This document shows, one piece after another, positions 7,698-16,943 of a DNA stretch of 64,000 nt (position 1 is the stretch's first letter; each line of letters opens with the position of its first letter). Location: positions 1 to 64,000 of the forward strand of contig NZ_FOTW01000032.1 of the NCBI RefSeq assembly GCF_900114705.1, in the 5' to 3' direction. The notes beneath the pieces are model-generated. The model searched no databases. It was not told the origin of the DNA and was given only the letters and a program-made list of their open reading frames with translations. Source of the stretch: Rugamonas rubra (GTDB taxonomy: Bacteria > Pseudomonadota > Gammaproteobacteria > Burkholderiales > Burkholderiaceae_D). The position numbers and the translations under genes are program-made.

Positions 7698-9188
7698 GCC
7701 CATATCGTTATACATAAATCAGCCAAGCCCGTCGCGCAGTGCACGTACGGTTTCGGCTGTCGCATGAACTTGTTCCAAGCCCCGCCACAGAGTCTTGGCT
7801 CCGGGCTCGCCATCACTTTTACGGCCCAGGAAACCACCGATTTGGGCAATGAGGCGCACGACATCGTTCAGCGTTGGCGGCGTGGCCGGCATTTTCTTTT
7901 TGGTCAGCAAATGGGCACCGCGAATTTCGTCGGGATCGAAGAACAGTGCGGCATCGAGATTCGGGCACGTTCTGCCCATGCGCATCAAATAGGTGACGCG
8001 CCAAGCCACCACCATGAACAAGGCAAGGGCCCGCTCGATGCGGTCGATGGCCGCCAACTGCAATCCCTCGACCTTACAACCATTTTTGATCACATGGAAA
8101 TAGATTTCGATCTCCCAGCGGGCCCGGTACCACTCGATGAGTTCGACGGCTTGCTCGACGCCCGACACCGGGCGGTTGGTCAGCAGGCGCCATTCGACGG
8201 CATCGTTGCCGGCCGGTGCGCCCACTTCGCGGGCCACGACGCAGGTCACTTCAAGCAGGCCGCCCTGGCCGTCGGCGATCCGGGCCTGTCTGGACCAGAG
8301 TTGCTGGCGCACGGGGCGCGCCTTTTGTTCATCGCGCGCCGGCATGGTAAAGGTGATTTCGCCCAGCATCGTGCCGCTGCAGGTGTGCCCCCACAGCTTC
8401 TCACCATTGGCCACGCTGCGGTTGTGCGTGGCGCGCACCAGCCAGTCGGCGGGCGTCTCCAGGTCGCGCGCGCGGCGCATCAACGCCACCACGTCGGCCT
8501 CCCGGTCGGCCACGTACACCAGCCGCGTGCCGGGCAGCGTCGCGGCCAACTCGGCGACGCGCTCATAGCCCTCGATCCAGCGCACACTCTCTTTTTGCCC
8601 GTGGCGCACGCCGTCCTTATCGCGCCCCTCGCGCGCCCACATCCACGCATCGAGCACACCGAGCGGTTAGCGCCCAGGCGTCACGGCGAAGGTCGGGTGC
8701 TAGTACATGCCGCGCCGCGCCTCATAGTTCAGCGGGCCCAACCCCGCCGTTTCCTGGCCGTTGAAATCGAGTTCGGTCGTGTCTTGAATGCACAGCACGA
8801 CCGGATGAGGTCGCATGCGGGCCTGGGTCCGCTCCCAATGCGGCGCCAGGATGCCCTGCCAGGATACCTCGGCGTTACCGAGAAAGCGGTAGGCCGCGCA
8901 GGTTTCACTCCAGCTGTCGCAGGCCTCGGGAATGCTGGCTGTCGGTTTCGCCGTAAATCGTTCCATCAATGTTCTCGCTCGTTTGTCGAGGCGAGCATCG
9001 CCCAGGTTCAGTCCCGCAAACTCATGATCCGTCCAGCGACTCGATACCTTGGCCAATGCGTCACCCAAAGTCAGAGAGTAAACGCGATCTCGCCTGAGTT
9101 TACAAGCCCCTCAGGTAAGGCATTGAATGATAACGACTTTTTGGTACGAGTGCGGGGCCACTATCGACTTGTGTATAACGATATGGGC
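7698..9188 (-). mobile_element. IS4-family insertion sequence (decayed copy), right flank of the island
   Basis: The element is about 1.49 kb and is bounded by perfect 17-bp inverted repeats, GCCCATATCGTTATACA at 7698-7714 and its complement at 9172-9188. It encodes one transposase of the IS4 family with two in-frame stops. No matching target-site duplication is visible immediately outside the ends, which fits a copy that is one arm of a larger composite element, or later rearrangement. Its outer end (9188) lies inside a toxin-like gene. Confidence 0.85.
7719..9068 (-). pseudogene. IS4-family transposase, interrupted by two in-frame stop codons
   Basis: The frame begins at 9068 and can be followed without any shift to 7719. 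It is broken by TAG at 8702-8700 and TAA at 8669-8667, about 11 codons apart. Family marks are clear: the first catalytic Asp in CIQDTTELDF, a DREAD motif in VADREADV, and the Y-(2)-R-(3)-E-(6)-K signature in YRARWEIEIYFHVIK. The N-terminal segment TDHEFAGLNLGDARLDKR is the typical Tn5/IS4 DNA-binding start. A full-length product of about 450 residues cannot be made without readthrough, so this copy is probably immobile on its own. Confidence 0.9.
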
Positions 9189-10224
9189 TAAGACCGGCAC
9201 GCATATCACGACCGAATTGGACAAATTCGTCAGCGCTTGCGAAGCCATGTGGCACTGCGCTATTTGCCTCAAGCAAAGCCTTGCGTTCGGCTTCGCCAAC
9301 GGTTCGGGCACCATCACGTGGGGCGGTTCCTGTTGTCGTTTGATTACCCGTGCGGGGGCCGGATGCGGACGTCCCGACTTCCGCGCCGCCACCGATGGCG
9401 CCACCACCATTGCCCCGTGCACGCTCATTCAGCAATGGATGATTGAGCAGTTTACCTTCATACTGCTCCAGCCAACCCGCCATTTTCGGCCCCAGCCGCG
9501 CGCTTTGCCGCACCTCCGCCAGCAGCGCCGACAGCTGGCCCTTGCCTCTGCTCAGATAGGCCACCACGCCAGCCAACAGGGCCAGGATAAGAATCTCGTG
9601 GCCGCGCGCAAAGGCACGCGCTGCCAGATAGGTGCTGTCGGCCAAGCGATCGACGCCGTAATGGGGCGCGTCCAGTGAATAGGCGCCCAGGTCGGGCATC
9701 CCGCCCCACGCTTCGAAGAAACCCTGCCGGTAGGCGCGTGTGGCGCGCGGCAGGCTGTCGAGCATGAACACCACCACCGATTTCAGGCCGAAAAATCCCA
9801 GCAGCAGATTGCCCGCCTGCGTCCCCAGCGCGGCACCCGCAGCGGCGCCCGGCAAGGCACCGGCGCCGAACGCAAACACACCCAGGCCGCCACCAATGAC
9901 GCCGCCAATCACCGCGCCACCGCCGACGTACAAGGCGACATCGTGGCAGATTTCCCGCAAGATCGGCCAGACATCGGCCAGGCCGATGCCGCCCAACTTG
10001 GCCTGCAGTTCGCGCAGCGCGATAGATTGGGATTCGGCAACGGCTTCGCGCACGCGACGCACGCGGGCGCCAATGTACAGATACCCGTCTAGACCAAGTC
10101 GGTGTTCGAATGGACCGTGTGGACAATCCGCTAGGCGGCGCCGGGCAATGGCCTCGTCCAGCAGCGTATCCTGCTGCCGCAAGCATTCGTAATACTCGAA
10201 ACGATCAAATCGATTGCCGCTCAT
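9100..10224 (-). CDS. Glycine-zipper polymorphic-toxin-like protein, 3' end cut off by the IS
   Basis: The native part is residues 1-345 (10224 to 9189). The last 29 residues are read from IS DNA, so the true C-terminus is missing. Residues about 95-150 form a hydrophobic glycine/alanine-rich segment (GGGAVIGGVIGG ... GAAAGAALG) typical of the membrane-active part of DUF6861-like, type VI-associated toxins. A second hydrophobic stretch is at 208-224 (HEILILALLAGVVAYL), followed by a low-complexity Gly/Thr linker (270-305). The sequence from about 322 (VPHGFASADEFVQFGRDMRAGL) looks like the start of a C-terminal toxin domain, which is where the IS cuts. Toxin assignment rests on architecture. 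As it stands it is probably inactive. Confidence 0.65.
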   Translation of the reverse strand: MSGNRFDRFEYYECLRQQDTLLDEAIARRRLADCPHGPFEHRLGLDGYLYIGARVRRVREAVAESQSIALRELQAKLGGIGLADVWPILREICHDVALYVGGGAVIGGVIGGGLGVFAFGAGALPGAAAGAALGTQAGNLLLGFFGLKSVVVFMLDSLPRATRAYRQGFFEAWGGMPDLGAYSLDAPHYGVDRLADSTYLAARAFARGHEILILALLAGVVAYLSRGKGQLSALLAEVRQSARLGPKMAGWLEQYEGKLLNHPLLNERARGNGGGAIGGGAEVGTSASGPRTGNQTTTGTAPRDGARTVGEAERKALLEANSAVPHGFASADEFVQFGRDMRAGLSPYRYTQVDSGPALVPKSRYHSMPYLRGL

Positions 10225-10474
10225 GATGGACAGGCCGTGGGTTCATGTCCGCAAAGCATGCGCTCCCATCAATAGCAGGCGTTGACGCAACGCAAATGAT
10301 TGCATGGGACACATAGTCTTGATCGACCGGCGCCAGAAACGACGCCGAACCGCGCCGCGAGCAGCCGGGGCGGCCGCCATGCTATCCTATAGGGTTGGGC
10401 GGCCGGCGCATGGCGCCGCCCCGCCGCGCACTCCCCGGACGTTCCCGAATAACCACGCAAGCCTTTGATTTGAC
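10225..10474. other. Intergenic region at the junction of accessory and core DNA
   Basis: These 250 bases lie between divergent genes and become very GC-rich near 10360-10440. I see no clear promoter, repeat or RNA. The composition from here on is uniformly that of the host chromosome. Confidence 0.4.
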
Positions 10475-10828
10475 ATGACAATTACCCTCTACGGCATTCC
10501 CAACTGCGACACCGTCAAAAAAGCCCGCGTCTGGCTGGCGGAGCAGCAGCAGGACTTCACGTTCCACGACTTCAAAAAACAGGGCCTGACGGGCGACATC
10601 GTCGCCGGTTGGCTGGGCCACCTGAGCCGCGACGTGCTGGTCAACCGCAAGGGCACCACCTGGCGCGCCCTGCCCGACGAGCGCAAGGCCGCCATCGTCG
10701 ACGACGCCGCCGCCATCGCGCTGATGCTCGAATTCCCCTCGGTGATCAAGCGCCCGGTGCTCGACAAGGACGGCGCCTTCGCCGTCAGCTTCTCCGACGC
10801 CCAGTACCGCCAGCTGTTCGCCCTGTAA
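10475..10828 (+). CDS. yffB: ArsC/Spx-family thioredoxin-fold protein (YffB-like)
   Basis: This 117-residue protein of the ArsC/Spx superfamily starts with a beta strand and the single-cysteine motif GIPNCDTVKKAR (Cys at about 11). It has the family sequences YFHDFKK-like FTFHDFKKQGL and RPVLDKDG. Members named arsenate reductase without an ars operon, as here, are usually YffB-type proteins with uncertain, probably glutathione-related reductase activity. It sits 36 bp upstream of dapE in the same orientation, the arrangement seen widely in proteobacteria, and probably shares its transcript. Confidence 0.85.
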   Translation: MTITLYGIPNCDTVKKARVWLAEQQQDFTFHDFKKQGLTGDIVAGWLGHLSRDVLVNRKGTTWRALPDERKAAIVDDAAAIALMLEFPSVIKRPVLDKDGAFAVSFSDAQYRQLFAL

Positions 10829-10864
10829 TCCCCCGCCGATTTCTTTGATCCGACTAAGCCGCAT

Positions 10865-11998
10865 ATGACTCCTTCCCGCACCCTCGCGCTGACCGAAAAA
10901 CTCATCGCCCTGTCCTCCGTGACGCCCGACGACAAGGGCTGCCAGCAGCACCTGATCGACCTGCTGGCGCCGCTCGGCTTCGCCTGCGAGGTGATCGAGT
11001 CGAACGGCGTGACCAATCTGTGGGCGCGCAAGGGCACCACCGCGCCGCTGCTGGTGTTCGCCGGCCACACCGACGTGGTGCCGACCGGCCCGGTCGAGCA
11101 GTGGCGCTCCGAACCCTTCAACCCAACCCACCGCGACGGCAAGCTGTACGGCCGTGGCGCGGCCGACATGAAGACCTCGATCGCCGCCATGGTGGTGGCC
11201 TGCGAGGAGTTCACCGCCGCCCACCCGGACCACGCCGGCTCGATCGGTTTCCTCATCACCAGCGACGAGGAAGGCCCGGCCACCGACGGCACCGTCATCG
11301 TCTGCAACCTGCTCAAGGAGCGCGGCGAGCAAATCGACTATTGCATCGTCGGCGAGCCGACCTCGGACGAGACGCTGGGCGACATGATCAAGAACGGCCG
11401 CCGTGGTTCGCTGTCGGGCCGCCTGACGGTGCTCGGCGTGCAGGGTCACATCGCCTACCCGCAGCTGGCCAGGAACCCGATCCACCTGGCCGCGCCGGCG
11501 CTGGCCGAGCTGGTCGCCGAGCAGTGGGACGCCGGCAACGAGTACTACCTGCCGACCTCGTGGCAAATGTCCAACATCAACGGCGGCACCGGCGCCAACA
11601 ACGTCATCCCCGGCGAGATGGTCATCGACTTCAACTTCCGCTTCTCCACCGCCAGCACGCACGAGGGCCTGAAGAAGCGCGTCCACGCCATCCTCGACAA
11701 GCACGGCCTGCACTACGAGCTGAAATGGGCGCTCAGCGGCCTGCCCTTCCTGACCCCGCGCGGCAACCTGAGCGAGGCGCTGTCGGCGGCGATCCTGACC
11801 GAGACGGGCGTGACGACCGAGTTGTCGACCACCGGCGGCACCTCCGACGGCCGCTTTATCGCGCAGATCTGCCCCCAGGTGATAGAATTCGGGCCTCCCA
11901 ACGCAAGTATCCACAAGATCGACGAGCATATCGAGCTGCGCTTCGTCGATCCGCTGAAGAACATCTACCGGCGCACGCTGGAGAATCTGCTGCGCTGA
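10865..11998 (+). CDS. dapE: Succinyl-diaminopimelate desuccinylase DapE
   Basis: This enzyme hydrolyses N-succinyl-LL-2,6-diaminopimelate to LL-diaminopimelate and succinate in lysine and peptidoglycan precursor synthesis. The 377-residue M20-family metallopeptidase carries the metal and catalytic motifs GHTDVVPTG (His, Asp), GRGAADMKTS (bridging Asp), TSDEEGPA (catalytic Glu) and, near the C-terminus, TGGTSDGRF and EFGPPNASIHKIDE (His). Length is normal for DapE. It follows the YffB-like gene and precedes prmB on the same strand. Confidence 0.95.
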   Translation: MTPSRTLALTEKLIALSSVTPDDKGCQQHLIDLLAPLGFACEVIESNGVTNLWARKGTTAPLLVFAGHTDVVPTGPVEQWRSEPFNPTHRDGKLYGRGAADMKTSIAAMVVACEEFTAAHPDHAGSIGFLITSDEEGPATDGTVIVCNLLKERGEQIDYCIVGEPTSDETLGDMIKNGRRGSLSGRLTVLGVQGHIAYPQLARNPIHLAAPALAELVAEQWDAGNEYYLPTSWQMSNINGGTGANNVIPGEMVIDFNFRFSTASTHEGLKKRVHAILDKHGLHYELKWALSGLPFLTPRGNLSEALSAAILTETGVTTELSTTGGTSDGRFIAQICPQVIEFGPPNASIHKIDEHIELRFVDPLKNIYRRTLENLLR

Positions 11999-12049
11999 CG
12001 CCCGCGCGCGAGCACACCGGGGCGCGCCAGGGCGCGCGCCGAACCTAAT

Positions 12050-12961
12050 ATGACCGCATTGACCGAGATAGCCATGACCACCACTCCCTTCACCACGCCG
12101 CGCGACCTGCTGCGCTACGCCGTCACCCGCTTCAACACCGCCAAGCTGTTCTTCGGCCACGGCAGCGCCGAGGCGCTCGACGAGGCGGCCTACCTGATCC
12201 TGCACACCCTCAAACTCCCGCTCGACAAGCTCGATCCCTTCCTCGACGCCCGCCTGCTGCCCGAGGAAGTGGCCGCCGTGCTGGCGGTGATCGAGCGGCG
12301 CAGCGTCGACCGCGTGCCGGCCGCCTACATCACCAACGAGGGTTGGCTGGGCACCTACAACTTCTACGTCGACGAGCGCGTGATCGTGCCGCGCTCCTTC
12401 ATCGCCGAGCTGATCCCCGACTACTTCTCGCCGTGGGTCAACGAGCCCGACAACGTGCGCAACGTGCTGGAACTGTGCACCGGCTCCGGCTGCCTGGCCA
12501 TCATGCTGGCCGACGCCTTCCCCGACGCCCAGGTCGACGCCGTCGACATCTCGGCCGAGGCGCTCGAGGTGGCCCGCCGCAACGTCGCCACCTACAAGCT
12601 GGAGGACCGGGTCACGCTGATCCAGTCCGACCTGTACCAGAACGTGCCGAACAAGAAGTACGACCTGATCATCAGCAACCCGCCCTACGTCAACTCGAGC
12701 TCGATGGGCAAGCTGCCGCAGGAATACCTGGCCGAGCCGCAGATCGCCCTGGCCGGCGGCAGCGACGGCATGGACCTGGTGCGCACCATCGTCGCCGGCG
12801 CCGCCGAGCGCCTGACCGACGACGGCATTTTGATCGTCGAGATCGGCAACGAGCGCGCCTTCGCCGAGGCGGCCTTCGGCGCCCTCGGCCTGACCTGGCT
12901 GAGCACCAGCGCCGGCGACGACATGGTGTTCCTGTTGACCGCCGACCAGCTCAAGCTGTAA
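12050..12961 (+). CDS. prmB: Ribosomal protein L3 N5-glutamine methyltransferase PrmB
   Basis: This SAM-dependent enzyme methylates a glutamine of 50S protein L3. It has the SAM-binding motif LELCTGSGCLAIMLA, the glutamine-methyltransferase motif SNPPYVN, and the PrmB-type continuation MGKLPQEYLAEPQIALAGG, which separates it from the release-factor enzyme PrmC. The ATG at 12050 gives 303 residues; a second ATG at 12074 (MTTTPFTTPRD) is an equally plausible start. It lies 51 bp after dapE and is probably co-transcribed. Confidence 0.93.
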   Translation: MTALTEIAMTTTPFTTPRDLLRYAVTRFNTAKLFFGHGSAEALDEAAYLILHTLKLPLDKLDPFLDARLLPEEVAAVLAVIERRSVDRVPAAYITNEGWLGTYNFYVDERVIVPRSFIAELIPDYFSPWVNEPDNVRNVLELCTGSGCLAIMLADAFPDAQVDAVDISAEALEVARRNVATYKLEDRVTLIQSDLYQNVPNKKYDLIISNPPYVNSSSMGKLPQEYLAEPQIALAGGSDGMDLVRTIVAGAAERLTDDGILIVEIGNERAFAEAAFGALGLTWLSTSAGDDMVFLLTADQLKL

Positions 12962-13039
12962 GCACACCGCCATCCCTTTAGACGAGCGCGCCCGGCCCCG
13001 TGGCCGGCGCGCGCCCGCCGCCCCACCGCAAAGAAAAAA

Positions 13040-15046
13040 ATGATACGTTTCATACAAGTAAGCCTGATGCGCGGCATCAAACCGCTGCTCGAGCAGGTCG
13101 ACATCACCCTCAACCCGGGCGACAAGATCGGCCTGATCGGCGCCAACGGCGCCGGCAAATCGAGCCTGTTCGCCATGCTGCGCGGCGAGCTCCATCCTGA
13201 CCAGGGCGAGATCGACTTCCCGGCCAAGTGGCGCATGGCTTACGTGGCGCAGGAGACGCCGCCGCTGGAGCGCGCCGCGCTCGACTACGCCATCGACGGC
13301 GACATCACCCTGCGCAAGCTGGAGGCCGAACTGACCCGCCTGGAGGGCGAGCCGGAGAGCACCGAGAACGGCATCGCCATCGGCGAGATGTACAGCGCGC
13401 TGGCCGACGCCGACGCCTACACCGTGCAGTCGCGCGGCGAACAACTGCTGCTCGGCCTGGGCTTCTCGCTCGACCAGATGCAGCAGCCGGTGGCCAGCTT
13501 CTCCGGCGGCTGGCGCATGCGCCTGAACCTGGCGCAGGCGCTGATGTGCCCGTCCGACCTGCTGCTGCTCGATGAGCCGACCAACCACTTGGATCTGGAC
13601 GCGATCATCTGGCTGGAGGACTGGCTCAAGCGCTACCCCGGCACCCTGATCATCATTTCGCACGATCGCGACTTCCTCGACGAGGTGGTCAACGTGGTCG
13701 CCCACATCGACGAGCGCAAGCTCAAGCGCTACTCGGGCAACTACTCGTCCTTCGAGCGCCAACGCGCGGCGCAGATGATCCTGGCCGCCGGCGCGCTGGA
13801 GAAGCAGACCCGCAAACGCGCCCACCTGGAGTCCTTCGTCAACCGCTTCAAGGCGCAGGCCTCGAAGGCGCGCCAGGCGCAGAGCCGCATGAAGGCGTTG
13901 GCCAAGATGGAGGAGCTGGCGCCGCTGCGCGCCGCCGCCGAATTCTCCTTCGAGTTCCGCGAGCCGCTGAGCGCGCCGAACCCGCTGCTGGTGATGGAGG
14001 ACGTCGACGCCGGCTACAAGATCGAGAACGAAGAGACCGGCGACATCACGCACAAGAGCATCGTCCAGAACATCAACTTCTCGCTGCAGATCGGCCAGCG
14101 CATCGGCCTGCTGGGCGTGAACGGCGCCGGCAAGTCGACGCTGATCAAGACCATCGCCGGCGAGCTGATGCCGCTGACCGGCGACGCCACGCTGGGCAAG
14201 GGCCTCAACATCGGCTACTTCGCCCAGCACCAGGTGGAGATGCTGCGCCACGACGAATCGCCGCTGTGGCACTTGTCGAAGATCGCGCCGACCGTGCGCG
14301 AGCAGGAGCTGCGCAACTTCCTCGGCGGCTTCAACTTCCCCGGCAACATGGTGACCAGCTCGATCCGTCCGTTCTCGGGCGGCGAGAAGGCCCGCCTGGC
14401 GCTGGCGCTGATCGTTTGGCAGCGCCCCAACCTGCTGCTGCTCGATGAGCCGACCAACCACTTGGATCTGGAAACGCGCGAGGCGCTGACCGAGGCGCTG
14501 GCGCAGTTCGAGGGCACGCTGGTGGTGGTGTCGCACGATAGACACCTGCTGCGCGCCACCACCGACCAGTTCATCATCGTCGCCGACGGCAAGCTGCAAC
14601 CGTTCGACGGCGATCTGGACGACTACAAGGATTGGCTGTTCCAGACCAAGCTGGGCAAGGGCACCACGGTGCTGCCGGCGGCCGGCAAGGAAAACAAGAC
14701 CGACTTCCCGGTGGCCTCGCCGGTGGCCCCGGCGGCAACCGCCGCCGCCGTGCCGGTGGCCGACCGCAAGGACCAGAAGCGCCAGGCGGCCGAAGACCGC
14801 CAGCGCCTGGCCACGCTGCGCAAGCCGCTGGAACAGAAGGTCAAGCGCCTCGACGAGCAAATCGCCAAGCGCAATGGCCAGAAGGCCGAAGTGGACGCCA
14901 AGCTGGGCGAGCCGTCGATCTACGACGCCGCCAACAAGGCCAAGCTGAAGCAGCTGCTGGCCGACCAGTCCTTCTTCAGCAAGGACCTGGGCCAGCTGGA
15001 GGCCGAATGGCTCGAGCTGCAGGAGCAGCTCGAGGCGCTGGTGTAA
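13040..15046 (+). CDS. yheS: ABC-F ATPase, YheS-like
   Basis: This soluble protein has two ABC ATPase domains, no membrane segments and 668 residues. Domain 1 has Walker A GANGAGKSS, signature SFSGGW and Walker B LLLLDEPTNHLD. Domain 2 has GVNGAGKST, FSGGEKARL and again LLLLDEPTNHLD. The linker between them is charged and helical, as in translation-linked ABC-F proteins that act in the ribosomal E site. The C-terminal 120 residues form a charged coiled coil (DRKDQKRQAAEDRQR ...). The N-terminus resembles E. coli YheS more than Uup or EttA. It is tail-to-tail with cheW, with only 3 bp between the stops. Confidence 0.9.
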   Translation: MIRFIQVSLMRGIKPLLEQVDITLNPGDKIGLIGANGAGKSSLFAMLRGELHPDQGEIDFPAKWRMAYVAQETPPLERAALDYAIDGDITLRKLEAELTRLEGEPESTENGIAIGEMYSALADADAYTVQSRGEQLLLGLGFSLDQMQQPVASFSGGWRMRLNLAQALMCPSDLLLLDEPTNHLDLDAIIWLEDWLKRYPGTLIIISHDRDFLDEVVNVVAHIDERKLKRYSGNYSSFERQRAAQMILAAGALEKQTRKRAHLESFVNRFKAQASKARQAQSRMKALAKMEELAPLRAAAEFSFEFREPLSAPNPLLVMEDVDAGYKIENEETGDITHKSIVQNINFSLQIGQRIGLLGVNGAGKSTLIKTIAGELMPLTGDATLGKGLNIGYFAQHQVEMLRHDESPLWHLSKIAPTVREQELRNFLGGFNFPGNMVTSSIRPFSGGEKARLALALIVWQRPNLLLLDEPTNHLDLETREALTEALAQFEGTLVVVSHDRHLLRATTDQFIIVADGKLQPFDGDLDDYKDWLFQTKLGKGTTVLPAAGKENKTDFPVASPVAPAATAAAVPVADRKDQKRQAAEDRQRLATLRKPLEQKVKRLDEQIAKRNGQKAEVDAKLGEPSIYDAANKAKLKQLLADQSFFSKDLGQLEAEWLELQEQLEALV

Positions 15047-15049
15047 CAC

Positions 15050-15577
15050 TCAGCCAGCTGCAAGCGCGCCCTCGGCGTTTTTGCGGATCGACATCAGCGA
15101 GTCGATGTCGACCAGGATCAGGCGGCGCCCGCCCACCTCGCCCAGGCCGAGCAGATAGGCGGCGGCCTCGCCGGCGCCGGCGTTCAGGCCGGGAATCGGG
15201 CGGATCTGCTGCGCGCTCAGCGTGACGACGTCGGTCACGCCGTCGACCACCATGCCCATCACGCAGCTCGACAGTTTGAGGATGATCACGTCGGTCGCCT
15301 CCTCCAACATCGGCGCGCGCTGGCCGAAGGCGATACGCATGTCGACGATGGGCATGATGACGCCGCGCGCCGCCGCCACGCCGTTGATCATCTCGCCCTC
15401 CGAAGCGAAGCGCTCCAACGACTTGTAGGGGCGCAGCTCCTGCACGCGCGAGAAGTCGAGCGCGTATTCCATGCCGGCCAGGCGGAAAGTCAGATATTGG
15501 CGCCCGGCGGCCGGTGCCGGAGCGGCGTCCGGCTGCTCGATGACGGCGGCGGCGCTGTGCGATACGGTGGAGTACAT
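15050..15577 (-). CDS. CheW-like chemotaxis coupling protein
   Basis: This single CheW domain of 175 residues links chemoreceptors to CheA. Typical sequences are YLTFRLAGMEYALDFSRVQELRPY near the N-terminus, RGVIMPIVDMRIAFG in the middle and MGMVVDGVTDVV towards the end. The ATG at 15577 is preceded by GAAAGGA about 8 bases upstream; a longer open frame upstream has no such site. It stands alone here, with no cheA or mcp gene adjacent, so its receptor partner lies elsewhere. Confidence 0.92.
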   Translation of the reverse strand: MYSTVSHSAAAVIEQPDAAPAPAAGRQYLTFRLAGMEYALDFSRVQELRPYKSLERFASEGEMINGVAAARGVIMPIVDMRIAFGQRAPMLEEATDVIILKLSSCVMGMVVDGVTDVVTLSAQQIRPIPGLNAGAGEAAAYLLGLGEVGGRRLILVDIDSLMSIRKNAEGALAAG

Positions 15578-15751
15578 GATGGTCCTTTCGTCCGAGAAGT
15601 CCCGACGGCGCGTTTGCGCTGCGTTGTCCGCGTCAGGCATGTGCCATCCTAACCGCGCCACGATCTTCTCATGTTGACGACAATCAACGCCGACCGGCAT
15701 GCCGCGCCGGTTTGCTACAATGGCCGGCCACCCACCCTCCCCCTCCGTCCC

Positions 15752-16855
15752 ATGCCCCCTTCCGCCAGCACGCCGCAGTCGCCCGACCAGCCCCTCGCCG
15801 GCATCCGCGTGCTCGACCTGACGCGCCTGCTGCCCGGCCCGGTCGCCACCATGCACCTGGCCGAGATGGGCGCCGAGGTGATCAAGATCGAAGACCCGGG
15901 CGCCGGCGACTACGCCCGCACCATGGGGCCGGTGCGCGCCGAGGTGTCGCAGTTCTTCGTCGCCGTCAACCGGGGCAAGCAGTTCTTGCGCATGGACCTG
16001 AAGGACTCGGCGCAGCGCGAGCGCCTGCTGGAGATGGTCGACACGGCCGACGTGCTGGTCGAGAGCTTCCGCCCCGGCGTGATGGACAAGCTGGGCCTGG
16101 GCTGGGAGGCGCTCAAGCGGCGCAACCCCAAGCTGGTGATGTGCGCCATCTCCGGCTACGGCCAGGACGGCCCCCACGCCGCGCTGGCCGGGCACGACAT
16201 CAACTACATCGGCTACGCCGGCATGCTCGAGCAGAATGCCGGCGACGACGGCCGCCCGGCCCTGCCCAACCTGCAGGTGGGCGACCTGCTGGGCGGCGCG
16301 CAAAGCGCGCTGCAGGGCATCCTGGCGGCGCTGCTGGCGGTGAAGATGGGCGGCGTTGGCCGCTTCGTCGACGTGTCGATGACGGACGCCGTGCTGGCAC
16401 ATAACATCATGCCGCTGGTCGGCGTCAACAACGGCGCGCCGGCCCAGCCGGGGCGCGACCTGCTGACCGGCGGCGTGCCCTGCTACACCGTGTACAAAAC
16501 CAGCGACGCGCGCTACATGGCGGTCGGCGCGCTGGAGCTGAAGTTCTGGCAGACCTGCTGCGATGTTCTGGGCCGCGCCGACTGGAAGGAGCGCCACTGG
16601 CAGCTGGGCCAGCGGGTCGGCGGCGCCGACGCGATGGCGCTGCGCGCCGAACTGGACGCCGTGTTCGCCAGCCGTACGCAGGCCGAATGGACGGCATTGT
16701 TCGGCGCCGCCGACTGCTGCGTGACGCCGGTGCTGCGCACCGCCGAGGCGCTGGAGCACCCGCTGTTCCAGGCGCGCGGCATGGCCAGGCGCGCCGTCCA
16801 CCCCAGCGAGGGCGAGCACTGGGCGCTGGCGCAGCCGGTCAAATTCCGCCTGTGA
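15752..16855 (+). CDS. Class III CoA-transferase family protein, alpha-methylacyl-CoA racemase-like
   Basis: This CaiB/BaiF-family protein has about 367 residues. The N-terminus IRVLDLTRLLPGPVATMHLAEMGAEVIKIE is diagnostic. The central AGHDINYIGYAG carries the His/Asp region typical of alpha-methylacyl-CoA racemases rather than formyl-CoA transferases, so epimerisation of 2-methylacyl-CoA is the better guess. The ATG at 15752 is preferred over 15671 because homology begins just after it. It is monocistronic, and the first dispersed palindrome follows its stop codon. Confidence 0.85.
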   Translation: MPPSASTPQSPDQPLAGIRVLDLTRLLPGPVATMHLAEMGAEVIKIEDPGAGDYARTMGPVRAEVSQFFVAVNRGKQFLRMDLKDSAQRERLLEMVDTADVLVESFRPGVMDKLGLGWEALKRRNPKLVMCAISGYGQDGPHAALAGHDINYIGYAGMLEQNAGDDGRPALPNLQVGDLLGGAQSALQGILAALLAVKMGGVGRFVDVSMTDAVLAHNIMPLVGVNNGAPAQPGRDLLTGGVPCYTVYKTSDARYMAVGALELKFWQTCCDVLGRADWKERHWQLGQRVGGADAMALRAELDAVFASRTQAEWTALFGAADCCVTPVLRTAEALEHPLFQARGMARRAVHPSEGEHWALAQPVKFRL

Positions 16856-16869
16856 CGACGGCGGCCCCG

Positions 16870-16895
16870 AGGGTCAGACCCTAGGGTCTGACCCT
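16870..16895. repeat. Dispersed intergenic palindrome, copy 1
   Basis: A perfect 26-bp palindrome made of AGGGTCAGACCCT followed directly by AGGGTCTGACCCT. Each 13-mer is itself a palindrome around its central A or T. It lies between the CoA-transferase gene and arfB, both on the plus strand. Confidence 0.9.
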
Positions 16896-16943
16896 GGATT
16901 CCCGCCGCCGGTTTTTTCAACAGTACTGTATTGGGATTTGACG

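Noticed and set aside
7691..9200. Target-site duplication of the right IS copy
   Set aside because: The 9-12 bases outside each end do not match, so no duplication is claimed.
10382..15049. A very long open frame (1555 codons) on the minus strand across dapE-prmB-yheS
   Set aside because: It is a by-product of GC-rich codon use opposite real genes; its sequence is repetitive His/Gln/Arg/Val-rich with no domain, and the plus-strand genes have clear motifs.
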